A stretch of DNA of 64,000 nt, taken from Colwellia demingiae. GTDB taxonomy: Bacteria > Pseudomonadota > Gammaproteobacteria > Enterobacterales > Alteromonadaceae. The DNA lies in assembly GCF_007954275.1 (NCBI RefSeq), contig NZ_VOLT01000003.1, positions 496,001-560,000 on the forward strand. The letters run 5' to 3'. The notes beneath the pieces were generated by a model that was not told the DNA's origin, searched no databases, and worked only from the letters and a program-made list of their open reading frames with translations. A program made the translations under genes and the position numbers. Below, piece after piece: positions 31,296 through 40,959 of the stretch (position 1 is the stretch's first letter; each line of letters begins with the position of its first letter).

Positions 31296-32297
31296 ATGGT
31301 ACAAAATAAACTCATGATTAATAAGCTAAATAATATTATTGTCGTTGGACAAGGAGCAATGGGACTTCTTTGGTACCATCACTTATCTCAACAGAATATT
31401 TCACAGAGCGACATCCAAAACGCTGATAAAAATAAAAAGGTTAGCCTACTTGCCTCGAATCAAGATTCGCTGAGTAACAATGAACTAGAGACGGCTACTT
31501 ATCAATTTACTGCCTACCAGCAAACTCAAACAAAAGCTTATCCGCTAAGCTATAGCCAAATGGTTGATATAGAGTTAGCTGAAGTAATTATTTTATGTCT
31601 AAAATCATTTAATATTGCCACTGCAATAAAGGAAATAACTAATAGTATTAGTCCTCATTGCATCATTATTCTTGCTCATAATGGCATGGGCACCTTTGAA
31701 CATGTGTTGAGTTTACTACCCTATCAGCAAGTTATACTCGCAATGTTAACGACTCATGGCTGTCTACGAAATGCACCATTAGCGATCACCCATACCGGGT
31801 TAGGCCAAACGGATATAGGACTACTTTCTGGAGAACTAAGTTTATCCCAACAAACCCAACTCACCAGTCAATTGAATGCCGCCCTTCCCCAGGTAAGCTT
31901 TCATCAAGACATTGTGTTAAAACAGTGGTTAAAGTTGGCAATAAATTGTGTGATAAATCCTATCACTGCCATAAATAACATTGAAAATGGTGAGGTAAAT
32001 AAGCCTAAGTTTACTGAACAGATCAATGCATTATTAACTGAAATAACCAACGTAAGCAAAACTGAAAATATAGATTTAGTGTTAAATGATTTACAGGTAA
32101 TAGTACGTAAAGTAGCACAAGCAACAGCTAAAAATAGCTCTTCGATGCGTAGTGATGTTTTGGCTGGAAGATCTACAGAGGTTGATTATATTAACGGTTA
32201 TATTCACCGCTTAGGTGAGAGAAATAATGTTGCCACGCCAGAAAATACTCGTCTGTGGCAACAGGTGTTGAACCTTAAAAATAGCTCTAGAAGTTAA
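31296..32297 (+). CDS. panE: 2-dehydropantoate 2-reductase (ketopantoate reductase family)
   Basis: NADPH-dependent reduction of ketopantoate to pantoate for coenzyme A synthesis. 333 residues (E. coli 303). The Rossmann loop VVGQGAMGLLW follows an 18-residue lead; ILAHNGMGT and LKLAINCVINPITAINNIENG with the catalytic Lys, and SSMRSDVLAGRSTEVDYINGY are family hallmarks. The ATG at 31314 is an alternative start nearer the Rossmann fold. Convergent with thiI, with only 9 bases between the stops. Confidence 0.9.
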   Translation: MVQNKLMINKLNNIIVVGQGAMGLLWYHHLSQQNISQSDIQNADKNKKVSLLASNQDSLSNNELETATYQFTAYQQTQTKAYPLSYSQMVDIELAEVIILCLKSFNIATAIKEITNSISPHCIIILAHNGMGTFEHVLSLLPYQQVILAMLTTHGCLRNAPLAITHTGLGQTDIGLLSGELSLSQQTQLTSQLNAALPQVSFHQDIVLKQWLKLAINCVINPITAINNIENGEVNKPKFTEQINALLTEITNVSKTENIDLVLNDLQVIVRKVAQATAKNSSSMRSDVLAGRSTEVDYINGYIHRLGERNNVATPENTRLWQQVLNLKNSSRS

Positions 32298-32306
32298 ATC
32301 TAGAAG

Positions 32307-33761
32307 TTAAGGACGATACACTTTTACATTTTTGAAGCCATTATCAAGTAAATACAAAGCTTGAAGTTTACTCATCACACCGTGATCACAATATAACAAG
32401 TATTCTTTCGTCATATCTAAGTCACCAAACTGAGTAGACAGCTTGTAAAAAGGGATGTGTTTAACTTCTACATTCGCTAATTCTAATGGCTTATCTTCTT
32501 CTTCTTCAGGACTACGAATATCAACAACAACAGCATTATCAGGAATATTTTCAACAAGATCTACTGCACGAATCTCTTCTTCAGTCTCTTTACCTATATC
32601 TCGAATATCATAAACACGCGTCTCGCTAATAACTTTGTCTAAAACATCAAAATTAAAGTTACCTTCTTCTTCTTCAACTTTCGATAAAACCGCTTTAACC
32701 GTTGGTTTTTTAGAAATAACACCACAGTATTCAGGAATGGTTTTAGAAAATTCTTCTGTACCTATTTTACGCGCTATATCAATAATATCTTGCTTATCAT
32801 AAGCAGCTAATGGGCGTAAAATCAGCGTATCAGTAACACGGTTGATAACGTTTAAGTTAGTTAAGGTTTGACTTGAAACCTGACCCAAACTTTCACCCGT
32901 AACAAGTGCTTGAATTTTACCACGCTCTGCTATTTTTGTGGCTGCACGAATCATCATTCGTTTTAGTACCACACCCATTTGGCTATTTTCAACATTATCT
33001 AGAATCTCAGCAACAACAGGCTCGAAGTCTACCGCAAAAAATTTAACTTTATGTGAAGCACCAAATTTGTTCCACAAATAATAACTGATTTGTTTAACAC
33101 CCACTTCGTGAGCAGAACCACCAAGATTAAAGAAACAATAGTGAGTACGCGCACCTTTCTTGATCATTTGATAACTTGAAACACCTGAATCAAAACCACC
33201 AGACATTAGCGATAACACATCTTCTTGAGTCGCTATTGGAAAGCCACCTAAACCCTTATGTCGCTGGGTAACAATAAAAAGATCTTTATTTTTAATCTCT
33301 AGATGAACTGTAACATCTGGGTTTTTTAGTTTTACTTTCGCACTTTCCACATGTTGATTTAAACCACCACCAACGTACTGCTCAACTTTTAATGAATTAA
33401 AATCATGATTTCCTGTTCGTTTAGCACGGACACAAAAAGTCTTATTCTCAATAAATTTAGCATGGACAGCGAGTGTTTTTTCATAAATATCATGAACATC
33501 AACAAATTCACTTTGCTGTACTTCTAAGAACATAGGGATACCAGGAATGCACTTAAGGGCTTCTACTAAGCGTTCACGATTCTCAGGTGAATTGTCTTTA
33601 GTATTAACTTCAATATTATCCCAGTTCATACGTGTAGTGACTTGTTCGTCAATACGACGTAAAACATTCTTAACGCTCGACTCTAATATTTTAGTAAAAC
33701 GTTTACGGACGGGGCGAGATTTGATGGTAATCTCGGCTTGAAGCTTTACGATAAATTTCAT
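32307..33761 (-). CDS. thiI: tRNA 4-thiouridine synthase / thiazole sulfur carrier protein ThiI
   Basis: Makes 4-thiouridine at tRNA position 8 and passes sulfur to the thiamine thiazole pathway. 484 residues (E. coli 482): ferredoxin-like start, THUMP domain to about 165, PP-loop [16 protein letters not shown] near 180, and a C-terminal rhodanese domain with [16 protein letters not shown] whose Cys carries the persulfide. The rhodanese end marks the two-function enterobacterial type. A promoter with TATAAT (33801-33806) lies upstream. Confidence 0.97.
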   Translation of the reverse strand: MKFIVKLQAEITIKSRPVRKRFTKILESSVKNVLRRIDEQVTTRMNWDNIEVNTKDNSPENRERLVEALKCIPGIPMFLEVQQSEFVDVHDIYEKTLAVHAKFIENKTFCVRAKRTGNHDFNSLKVEQYVGGGLNQHVESAKVKLKNPDVTVHLEIKNKDLFIVTQRHKGLGGFPIATQEDVLSLMSGGFDSGVSSYQMIKKGARTHYCFFNLGGSAHEVGVKQISYYLWNKFGASHKVKFFAVDFEPVVAEILDNVENSQMGVVLKRMMIRAATKIAERGKIQALVTGESLGQVSSQTLTNLNVINRVTDTLILRPLAAYDKQDIIDIARKIGTEEFSKTIPEYCGVISKKPTVKAVLSKVEEEEGNFNFDVLDKVISETRVYDIRDIGKETEEEIRAVDLVENIPDNAVVVDIRSPEEEEDKPLELANVEVKHIPFYKLSTQFGDLDMTKEYLLYCDHGVMSKLQALYLLDNGFKNVKVYRP

Positions 33762-33800
33762 CGGTTATGACCTAAAAAAGACAAAAAAATAATGGCGCGC

Positions 33801-33829
33801 ATTATACACTATTTTTCAGGGTCTGTTGA
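33801..33829 (-). promoter_or_regulatory. Promoter of thiI
   Basis: On the minus strand: TCAACA (33824-33829) as -35, a 17-base spacer, and a perfect TATAAT -10 (33801-33806), about 40 bases before the thiI ATG. Confidence 0.65.
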
Positions 33830-34024
33830 GCTTTCGTTTTAGTCTCTGCTTTAGGCTAACTTTAAAGGTAACAAGGAGAAGAGAGTGCGATGTAGTTACT
33901 CAGGACAATATACTCAGGATAATTGCTCCTGAAGTATATAGTAAGGTACTTCCTGTACCGTCTGCATTGTCTAATAAGCTACATCCCTGTAGCGTTACTT
34001 AACGATTTCCAACGAGCTAACTTT

Positions 34025-34969
34025 CTATTCTTTAGTAATACCAATTCGCTCAGTTTCTTTGGCTTTACCTTGATTGATAGCTATTTCAACACGGCGATTT
34101 CGGCGACGATTTAGCGCATTAGTATTTGGTACTAAAGGTCGAGTATCTGCATGACCTGCAACCACCAAACGACTAGGGTCAAAGTTAGGTACTTTAATTA
34201 GCTGATGCGCTATTGCAACAGCACGTTTACTCGATAGATCCCAGTTAGAACTAAACAATTCAGAATCAACACCTCGATTATCAGTATTACCAGAGACCAT
34301 GATTTCACCCGGCACGGTATTTAATAACTCACCAATTTCACGAATTACAGGCCAAAACTTAGGCTGTAAAAATGCAGATCCCGAAGGGAAGGAGCCATTC
34401 TCCCTTATGCGAATAATGACTTGTTGACCCAAAGACTCTAGTTCTATCGCACCATCTTGAATTTGTTGTTCTAACTGTTCAGCTATTTTCTTCACTAATT
34501 CGTTTACATGTTCTTGAGCAGCTTCTTCCATATCTTGTTTAGCTTGATCCAATGCCTGCTGTGAGAGTGCATCTTCGGTATTTTGAGATTGGCCTCCACG
34601 TTCAGTACCACGTTGCTCTTGTCGACCACCTGCAGAGGTTTCATCACCCGCTTGAAACTCGAGCATTTGCTGGGTCATTTCCATGGTTTGTTGCTGAATA
34701 ACTTCAATAGGCGTTGGTTCAGGTTTTCCTGGACGAAACTCTTGAGCAATAATACTAGTACCCTTGGGAATATCTTTTACTTCAATTTTATTTTGTACAC
34801 CAAAAGCAAATTTCATTGAGCCAGCAATTTGCTTAAACTTTAAAACATCCATTTCTGAGAATGATAAAAGCAAAACGAAAAAGCACATTAACAATGACAT
34901 AAGATCGGCAAAAGTTCCCATCCACGCGGGTAACCCAGGAGGTGGACATTTACATTCTTGTTCAGCCAT
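34025..34969 (-). CDS. pomB: Sodium-driven flagellar stator protein PomB
   Basis: With PomA it forms the stator that couples Na+ flow to flagellar rotation and anchors to peptidoglycan. 314 residues; the start MAEQECKCPPPGLPAWMGTFADLMSLLMCFF matches Vibrio PomB closely, with the ion-binding Asp at D22 at the head of the single membrane segment. A Gln/Glu-rich linker follows, then an OmpA-like domain (VSGNTDNRGV and VAGHADTRPLVPNTNALNRRRNRRVEI). AGGAGT precedes the ATG. It lies 44 bases after pomA. Confidence 0.95.
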   Translation of the reverse strand: MAEQECKCPPPGLPAWMGTFADLMSLLMCFFVLLLSFSEMDVLKFKQIAGSMKFAFGVQNKIEVKDIPKGTSIIAQEFRPGKPEPTPIEVIQQQTMEMTQQMLEFQAGDETSAGGRQEQRGTERGGQSQNTEDALSQQALDQAKQDMEEAAQEHVNELVKKIAEQLEQQIQDGAIELESLGQQVIIRIRENGSFPSGSAFLQPKFWPVIREIGELLNTVPGEIMVSGNTDNRGVDSELFSSNWDLSSKRAVAIAHQLIKVPNFDPSRLVVAGHADTRPLVPNTNALNRRRNRRVEIAINQGKAKETERIGITKE

Positions 34970-35013
34970 GCGCCACTCCTAGTATAAAATCTATTAACAT
35001 AAATTTACTCCCA

Positions 35014-35778
35014 CTACTCTTCAGTTGTATCAACTTTTCTTTTACCTTCGGCTAAATAATTTTTTAATAAACCTTCGATTACGCGTGGGTTTTGACCGTC
35101 TTGAATACCCAGTACAGCATCAAGTACTAACTCCTGATTCATCTTTTCTTCAGCCATACGAAGTTTCAACTTTGAAGCAATAGGAATAGCGATAACATTG
35201 GCTAAGAAAGCACCGTAGAGTGTTGTTAATAAGGCAACCGCCATAGCTGGACCAATAGACTTAGGGTCATCCATATTAGATAACATGGCAACGAGACCGA
35301 TAAGCGTGCCAATCATACCCATTGCAGGTGCAACATCAGCAAGGGCCATCATCATATCCGAACCTGTTTCATGACGCTCTGTAGTTAAATTAATATCTTT
35401 TTGTAAAGTCGCTCTCACTACATCGGCATCATGGCCATCAACGAGCATATCTACACCCTTTTGCATAAAATGGTTAGTAATCTCTGCTTCTTCTAACGCT
35501 AAAAAACCACCTTTACGCGCAGCATCAGCCATATCAACGGCTTTCTCAATTAACTCTTCAGGCTTTTCAAGTTTAAACATAAAGGCTTTGCCAATGATTT
35601 TTCCTATACCAAAGAACTGCCCCAAGTTGTAATTAGATAATACGATAAAAATTGAGCCACAAAAAACAATCAATACCGACTGGGTATCAGCGAACATCAT
35701 AATGTCGCCTGATAGCACCATCGCCATGACTAATAAACCAATGGCACCTAAAATACCAATTAACGTAGCTAAATCCAC
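35014..35778 (-). CDS. pomA: Sodium-driven flagellar stator protein PomA
   Basis: The four-helix partner of PomB. 254 residues with membrane segments at about 5-22, 32-50, 150-170 and 180-200, and the MotA/PomA blocks DVAPAMGMIGTLIGLVAML and GPAMAVALLTTLYGAFLANVIAIPIASKL. Starts at GTG 35778 with a good GGAGAG site. Its likeness to Vibrio PomA and its PomB partner point to sodium rather than protons. No sigma-28 promoter match was found upstream. Confidence 0.95.
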   Translation of the reverse strand: MDLATLIGILGAIGLLVMAMVLSGDIMMFADTQSVLIVFCGSIFIVLSNYNLGQFFGIGKIIGKAFMFKLEKPEELIEKAVDMADAARKGGFLALEEAEITNHFMQKGVDMLVDGHDADVVRATLQKDINLTTERHETGSDMMMALADVAPAMGMIGTLIGLVAMLSNMDDPKSIGPAMAVALLTTLYGAFLANVIAIPIASKLKLRMAEEKMNQELVLDAVLGIQDGQNPRVIEGLLKNYLAEGKRKVDTTEE

Positions 35779-36100
35779 AAAACTCTCCTAAACAACTAAC
35801 TAATCGCGCTTTAACACTAATCAGTATAAGAAAGTGCTCACTTCTTTACGCTGAATGGTATTAGACCGTACTTCAATAAAAGAATAGTACATTAAGTGCA
35901 AACTATTCGCTAATCTCTAACGAATAATTTACTAATAATAAAGTATCTATATAAGTTTATTATCGCCCGTAGTGTCAATAACTTAACACTAATGATAAAA
36001 TATTTTTAAAACTATTATTCAAGTAGGTCAATTGACCCACGTTGCAAGCTAAGGTAAGTTTGCGGAATTAATTAATCATTATGTGCTTAGAGCAAAAATC
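35779..36100. other. Divergent gap between pomA and xseB
   Basis: AT-rich and without a gene. It must hold promoters for both directions, but no consensus box stands out. A loose inverted pair GAATAGT/ACTATTC lies at about 35882-35908. Confidence 0.4.
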
Positions 36101-36349
36101 ATGGCTAAGAAGAAACTAGAAAACCTCTCTTTTGAAGAATCATTAAGTGAACTTGACACAATAGTGCAAAGTTTAGAGCAAGGTGAATTAAGCTTAGAAG
36201 AATCGATGGCACTTTTTGAACGAGGCCTGAACCTGAGCCAATTAAGTCAGGTAAAATTACAAGCTGCAGAGCAAAAAGTACAAATTCTGCTTGATAAGAA
36301 TGGTACTGCTAAGCTAACTGACTTTGATAGTAGTGCAGGCGAAAATTAA
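36101..36349 (+). CDS. xseB: Exodeoxyribonuclease VII small subunit
   Basis: Several copies bind XseA to form exonuclease VII, which degrades single-stranded DNA. 82 residues from ATG 36101 (AGAG upstream): MAKKKLENLSFEESLSELDTIVQSLEQGELSLEESM is the family pattern, a helical hairpin. A GTG 18 bases upstream is in frame but less fitting. Its stop overlaps the ispA ATG (TAATG), so the genes are coupled: the usual xseB-ispA-dxs operon. Confidence 0.95.
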   Translation: MAKKKLENLSFEESLSELDTIVQSLEQGELSLEESMALFERGLNLSQLSQVKLQAAEQKVQILLDKNGTAKLTDFDSSAGEN

Positions 36350-37251
36350 TGACGACATTAATTTCTTATGCCCATTATCAACAACGCATCAATGACTTTT
36401 TAGCCGCTAAGCTCGAAGGGCTTACCATCAATGATCCCAAGCTTATTGATGCCATGCGTTATGGCTTGCTTATTGGTGGTAAACGCATGCGTCCTTACTT
36501 AGCCTATATTACTGGCGAAGCAATATCAGCTGATTTACATGATATTGATGCAGTAGCAGGTGCCTTAGAGTGTATTCACGCTTACTCGCTTTTACATGAT
36601 GATTTACCTGCGATGGATGACGATGATTTAAGACGCGGCAAACATACTTGTCATAAAGCATTTGATGAAGCAACGGCAATATTAGCAGGCGATGCCTTGC
36701 AGACACTTGCTTTTGATATCTTAGCTAATCATACGTTTTCAACGAATCAAACAACTTCTAAAATGCCTATACAGGTAAAACTAATTCAACAATTAGTTCG
36801 AGCTTCTGGTTATCAGGGGATGTGTGGCGGACAGGCGCTTGATTTAGCTGCAACGGGTAAAAACATTTCACTATGTGAATTGGAAGTTTTACATTCTCTT
36901 AAAACTGGCGCTTTATTGGAAGCATCAGTATTAATGCCTGCTATGTGTAGCGGACAAGTCACCAGTGAATATAAAAAAATATTGAGTGAGTACGCACAGC
37001 TGATTGGCCTAGCCTACCAAGTACAAGATGATATTATTGACTTAACATCAACCGAAGAAGAACTCGGTAAACCAGTCGGATCTGATTTAGCAGCTAACAA
37101 AAGTACTTATCCAGCGTTGCTTGGTTTACAAGGCGCACAAGACAAAGCTGAAAACTTATTACAACAAGCGCTTCAAGCTTTGAGCAGATTACCTTACAAT
37201 ACCCAATCTTTAGCAGATTTTGCCACTTTTATTGTTAAACGCAGCCACTAG
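36349..37251 (+). CDS. ispA: (2E,6E)-farnesyl diphosphate synthase
   Basis: Joins dimethylallyl or geranyl diphosphate with isopentenyl diphosphate to give farnesyl diphosphate for quinones and undecaprenol. 300 residues (E. coli 299). GGKRMRPYL, the first Asp-rich motif LLHDDLPAMDDDDLRRG and the second YQVQDDIIDLTS are present. Ends with TAG, showing that TAG is a real stop here. Second gene of xseB-ispA-dxs, so the downstream prenyl enzyme sits with the first enzyme of the MEP pathway. Confidence 0.97.
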   Translation: MTTLISYAHYQQRINDFLAAKLEGLTINDPKLIDAMRYGLLIGGKRMRPYLAYITGEAISADLHDIDAVAGALECIHAYSLLHDDLPAMDDDDLRRGKHTCHKAFDEATAILAGDALQTLAFDILANHTFSTNQTTSKMPIQVKLIQQLVRASGYQGMCGGQALDLAATGKNISLCELEVLHSLKTGALLEASVLMPAMCSGQVTSEYKKILSEYAQLIGLAYQVQDDIIDLTSTEEELGKPVGSDLAANKSTYPALLGLQGAQDKAENLLQQALQALSRLPYNTQSLADFATFIVKRSH

Positions 37252-37305
37252 GCGTCAAGACTGAGCAAAACTTTAAATAAAATAATAATTACCAATAGAC
37301 AAACT

Positions 37306-39198
37306 ATGACTACAAACCTTGCTGACTACCCATTACTTTCTCAGATTAATATTCCAGAGGATCTGCGCAATATGCCGCAGGAACAACTGACACGTATTAG
37401 TAATGAATTGCGTAGTTTTTTACTTAATTCAGTAAGTAAAAGTAGTGGACACTTTGCATCAGGCTTGGGGACAATTGAGCTTACTGTAGCCTTACATTAT
37501 GTATACAACACCCCGTTTGATCACTTGATTTGGGATGTTGGTCATCAAGCATACCCGCATAAAATTTTAACCGGTAGGCGTGATCAGCTACACACTATAA
37601 GACAAAAAGGTGGCTTGCACCCTTTCCCTTGGCGTGAAGAGAGCGAGTACGATACTTTAAGTGTTGGTCATTCAAGCACCTCAATTTCTGCCGCTTTAGG
37701 TTTAGCAGTAGCCGCTGAAAAAGAAGCAAAAAACCGTAAAACGGTTGCTGTCATTGGCGATGGAGCTATGACCGCAGGTATGGCCTTTGAAGCATTAAAT
37801 CACGCGGGCGATATCAAAAAAGATATGTTAATCATATTAAATGATAATGACATGTCAATTTCAAAAAATGTTGGCGCATTAAATAACCATCTTGCCAAGT
37901 TACTATCAGGCAGTATTTTTACTGGCTTTAGAGAAAGCAGTAAAAAATTATTAGGCAATATTCCGCCAATAAAAGAACTCGCTAGCCGTGCTGAAGAACA
38001 TTTAAAAGGCATGGTCGTGCCAAGTACTTTTTTTGAAGAGTTAGGATTTAATTATATTGGCCCTATTGACGGCCATGATGTCGAAAGCTTAGTCACAACA
38101 ATTAAAAACATGCGCAGCTTGAAAGGGCCACAATTTTTGCATGTTGTTACGACCAAAGGTAAAGGGTATCAAGCAGCAGAGCAAGACCCGATCAAATATC
38201 ATGCTGTACCAAAGTTTAATCCTGAAGAGACTAACTTACCCCAGTCCAAACCAAGTTTACCTACTTATTCAAAAATCTTTGGCGATTGGTTGTGTAAAAC
38301 AGCTGAAATTGATAAAAAGTTAGTAGCGGTTACTCCTGCCATGGCTGAGGGCTCTGGTATGGTTGAATTTAGCCAACGTTTTCCAGATCAATACTTTGAT
38401 GTAGCAATTGCTGAACAACACTCAGTAACTTATGCAGCAGGTCTTGCAATTGGCGGTCTAAAGCCGGTAGTAGCAATTTATTCTAGTTTTTTACAACGTG
38501 GTTATGATCAATTCATTCACGATGTAGCTATACAAAACTTACCCGTAATGTTTGCTGTTGATCGTGCAGGCATAGTAGGCGCTGATGGTGCTACTCATCA
38601 AGGCGTTTTCGACTTAAGCTTTTTACGTTGTATTCCTAATACCGTTATCATGGCCCCCTCTAATGAACGAGAGTGTCAGTTAATGTTAAACACTGGTTAC
38701 AAGTTAGATGGCCCTAGTGTTGTTCGCTACCCTCGCGGCAATGGTACTGGCGAAATACTCCCTAGTGTTGATGAAACCATTGAACTAGGTAAAGGTGTGA
38801 CCATCCTTACAGCCGAAGTTATAGAAAACCAAGAACCAACAAACAAAAGCATAGCCATATTAAGTTTTGGCTCTATGTTAGGTGAAGCAAAAAAAGCAGC
38901 ATTAGAACTTAATGCAACGCTAGTAGATATGCGCTTCGTTAAACCGCTTGATGAATCACTTATTGATGCGTTAAATGCCAAACATGACTGTTTGGTAACG
39001 GTTGAAGATAATGCTATAGCTGGCGGTGCTGGCTCAGGCGTGAACGAATACTTACTCGCTCAAGGTAAACCTGTGACTATTCTAAATATTGGTGTTACTG
39101 ACCATTTTGTTAAACATGGTACTCAGGAAGAAATGCATCATGAATTAGGGTTAGATGCCGAAGGTATTGTGATTAAAATAAAACGCTTTATTAACTAA
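37306..39198 (+). CDS. dxs: 1-deoxy-D-xylulose-5-phosphate synthase
   Basis: Thiamine diphosphate enzyme that condenses pyruvate with glyceraldehyde 3-phosphate, first step of the MEP isoprenoid pathway. 630 residues (E. coli 620). Seen: [16 protein letters not shown], the ThDP motif [18 protein letters not shown] with NDNDMSIS, the central [33 protein letters not shown] and the C-terminal transketolase domain. Last gene of xseB-ispA-dxs, closed by a strong terminator. ispD and ispF of the same pathway lie at 52.6-53.9 kb. Confidence 0.98.
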   Translation: MTTNLADYPLLSQINIPEDLRNMPQEQLTRISNELRSFLLNSVSKSSGHFASGLGTIELTVALHYVYNTPFDHLIWDVGHQAYPHKILTGRRDQLHTIRQKGGLHPFPWREESEYDTLSVGHSSTSISAALGLAVAAEKEAKNRKTVAVIGDGAMTAGMAFEALNHAGDIKKDMLIILNDNDMSISKNVGALNNHLAKLLSGSIFTGFRESSKKLLGNIPPIKELASRAEEHLKGMVVPSTFFEELGFNYIGPIDGHDVESLVTTIKNMRSLKGPQFLHVVTTKGKGYQAAEQDPIKYHAVPKFNPEETNLPQSKPSLPTYSKIFGDWLCKTAEIDKKLVAVTPAMAEGSGMVEFSQRFPDQYFDVAIAEQHSVTYAAGLAIGGLKPVVAIYSSFLQRGYDQFIHDVAIQNLPVMFAVDRAGIVGADGATHQGVFDLSFLRCIPNTVIMAPSNERECQLMLNTGYKLDGPSVVRYPRGNGTGEILPSVDETIELGKGVTILTAEVIENQEPTNKSIAILSFGSMLGEAKKAALELNATLVDMRFVKPLDESLIDALNAKHDCLVTVEDNAIAGGAGSGVNEYLLAQGKPVTILNIGVTDHFVKHGTQEEMHHELGLDAEGIVIKIKRFIN

Positions 39199-39224
39199 TT
39201 TTATGACTGGATATAACATGCAAT

Positions 39225-39262
39225 AAAAAAGGATAATGAAGTAAATTCATTATCCTTTTTTA
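39225..39262 (+). terminator. Intrinsic terminator of the xseB-ispA-dxs operon
   Basis: Stem AAAAAAGGATAATGAA / TTCATTATCCTTTTTT with loop GTAAA, 26 bases after the dxs stop. Symmetry means it could also serve the minus-strand nqr cluster. Confidence 0.9.
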
Positions 39263-39352
39263 TTAGCAAAGTTTTAACAGTAAAGCCCTACTTCTATTAC
39301 TAATATTAGACGGGTTAAAAGTCACCACTCACATTGGCAACTTAGCCAGCTA

Positions 39353-39583
39353 CTATAAGTTCTCTACATCAATTCTATTTTGAAGATTGTGTTCAAGCGC
39401 TGCTTTTTTCTCACGCTCTTGTCGCTTTTCGCACGGGTTGTCACAGTTACACTCTTTATCAATGCCAACGCTCGCTAAACCACCACAACTACCTGCTAGT
39501 GTTTTGTTTTGGAAAATATAACCTACTGCCATGGCAGCACCTACAATAAGGAAAAAACCAAAAGAAATAAGGAAAATCATCAT
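39353..39583 (-). CDS. nqrM: Na+-NQR maturation protein NqrM
   Basis: A small membrane protein (DUF539 type) needed for assembly of Na+-NQR, thought to supply iron for the inter-subunit Cys site. 76 residues: one N-terminal membrane segment, then four Cys (C33 in GSCGG; C45, C47 and C51 in ECNCDNPCEKRQ), the NqrM hallmark. Last gene of the nqr-apbE-nqrM run, 119 bases after apbE. Confidence 0.92.
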   Translation of the reverse strand: MMIFLISFGFFLIVGAAMAVGYIFQNKTLAGSCGGLASVGIDKECNCDNPCEKRQEREKKAALEHNLQNRIDVENL

Positions 39584-39702
39584 AATGCTATGCTCTCAAT
39601 TAAAAACAGCCAATGCTCAGGACAAGAGTCATTGTAATAAATATCATCCACGACCCTCTTATTAAAATAAGAAGCAGTCGCTATGTGTTAAACAAACGGG
39701 TG

Positions 39703-40734
39703 TTATTTCAAATATTGTTTGAATTTTACCGTAAATCGCTCATCAAAGCCATTTTCAGTCTTAGAAATAAATAATGCCGCAAGGTTATTTTCTGTAGCAA
39801 AAACCATTCCTTTTTCCATGCCCATCACCATCAAGGTGGTTGATAAGCCATCAGCCGTCATAGACGAAGGATGAATTACGGTTACAGACACTAAATTATG
39901 GTTAATCGGTTTCCCCGTATCTGGATCGATAATATGAGAAAAGCGCTGACCATCTGCTTCAAAGTAATTACGGTAGTCACCAGAGGTAGCTACCGCATTG
40001 TCTTTAGGAATAATGACTTGATGAACAGCGCGTTCTTCACCACTTGGATCAAGAATTGGTTTCTCTATTGCAATGGCCCACAGTTCACCTGTGTGTTTAA
40101 AGCCCCTTAATCGCATTTCTCCGCCAATTTCTACTAAGTAGCGGGTAAATCCATTACTTTCAATTAACTCAGCAACAACATCGACACCGTAGCCTTTAGC
40201 AATTGTTGATAAATCTATATATAAGTCAGGTGTTTTTTTAGCAAGAAAATTACCTTCTAGCACCAAATTTTGTAAACCGACACGTTTTTTAGTCGCCGCT
40301 AATATCGCATCACTTGGAACGGTTTCAGGACGCTGCTCAGGTCCAAAACCCCAAAGATTAACTAATGGCCCAACGGTCACATCAAGCTTTCCTTCACTTA
40401 ATTGACCAAGACGAATAGATTCTCTAACAACACGAGCAAACCCTGGTGAAATTTCAATAGCTTTAGTTGATGTTAATTGATTAAATTGTGACAACTCAGA
40501 ATCAGGAATATAAGTCGACATTTCTTGATTAACTTGTTCTAGCGCTGCATCAATTTTTTGTTGCAAGTTAAGCGTTTCCACCTGTTCTTTAGTGCCAACA
40601 ACTTTAATATTATAAGTTGTACCCATCGTACGACCTTGCAATAAGATTTCTTGTTTACCGGTATTATTACTTGGGAAGCAAGCTGATAATGCCAGTACCA
40701 AAGCGGCTAACAACGTTAGTTTCATTTTATTCAT
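39703..40734 (-). CDS. apbE: FAD:protein FMN transferase (lipoprotein ApbE)
   Basis: Attaches FMN through a phosphoester bond to Thr in NqrB and NqrC. ATG 40734 (GGAA eight bases upstream) gives 343 residues with a lipoprotein signal ending LSAC, lipidated at C19; an in-frame TTG at 40746 would add four residues. Family motifs: GRTMGTTYNIKV, DLSTIAKGYGVDVVAE, LVEIGGEMRLRG and HIIDPDTGKP. The substrate subunits are encoded just upstream. Its leader holds a perfect 23-bp inverted repeat, set apart from nqrF by a terminator. Confidence 0.95.
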   Translation of the reverse strand: MNKMKLTLLAALVLALSACFPSNNTGKQEILLQGRTMGTTYNIKVVGTKEQVETLNLQQKIDAALEQVNQEMSTYIPDSELSQFNQLTSTKAIEISPGFARVVRESIRLGQLSEGKLDVTVGPLVNLWGFGPEQRPETVPSDAILAATKKRVGLQNLVLEGNFLAKKTPDLYIDLSTIAKGYGVDVVAELIESNGFTRYLVEIGGEMRLRGFKHTGELWAIAIEKPILDPSGEERAVHQVIIPKDNAVATSGDYRNYFEADGQRFSHIIDPDTGKPINHNLVSVTVIHPSSMTADGLSTTLMVMGMEKGMVFATENNLAALFISKTENGFDERFTVKFKQYLK

Positions 40735-40747
40735 AAGTGGTTCCAAA

Positions 40748-40796
40748 TTATTATTTATGTGAGCCTATTTAAAAAATAGGCTCACATAAATAATAA
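40748..40796. repeat. Perfect 23-bp inverted repeat before apbE
   Basis: Bases 40748-40770 are the exact reverse complement of 40774-40796, with three As between. The inner half is TGAGCCTATTT and its complement; the outer half is TTATTATTTA. On the minus strand it would form a very stable hairpin ending 14 bases before the apbE ATG and just before its ribosome site. It could be a second terminator or a translation or RNA-stability element. Confidence 0.85.
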
Positions 40797-40816
40797 AGAC
40801 GACCGAAGTCGTCTTT
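40795..40816 (-). terminator. Terminator after nqrF with UUCG loop
   Basis: On the minus strand: stem AAAGACGAC / GTCGTCTTT closing the extra-stable C(UUCG)G loop, followed by the T-rich TTTATTATTTAT. It should end or thin out nqr transcripts before apbE. Confidence 0.85.
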
Positions 40817-40836
40817 ATTTTAATGTTCATCAACAG

Positions 40837-40959
40837 TATATTTTAGCTTAAGCGTCGAATAGTGCCGCTAATTCAAGGCGGATGCACGGAGCCTATGACT
40901 ATAGGTGAGTACATCCAACGCTGAAGTCGTGCCACTAGGCAAGCTTAAAGTAAAATATT
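40837..40959 (-). repeat. Stem-loop repeat copy C overlapping the nqrF stop codon
   Basis: A 123-base imperfect palindrome: outer arms TATATTTTAGCTTAAG and CTTAAAGTAAAATATTA, then AGTGCC/GGCACT-like and TTCAAGGCGGATG/CATCCAACGCTGAA parts. On the minus strand the centre reads TACTCA, CCTAT-AGTC-ATAGG, CTCCGTG, the same constant boxes as copies A, B and G with an unrelated apical stem. The right arm includes two bases of the nqrF TAA codon. Confidence 0.75.

Noticed and set aside
35779..36100. Sigma-28 flagellar promoter for pomA
   Set aside because: A TAAAG appears upstream on the minus strand, but no GCCGATAA-like partner lies at the right distance.
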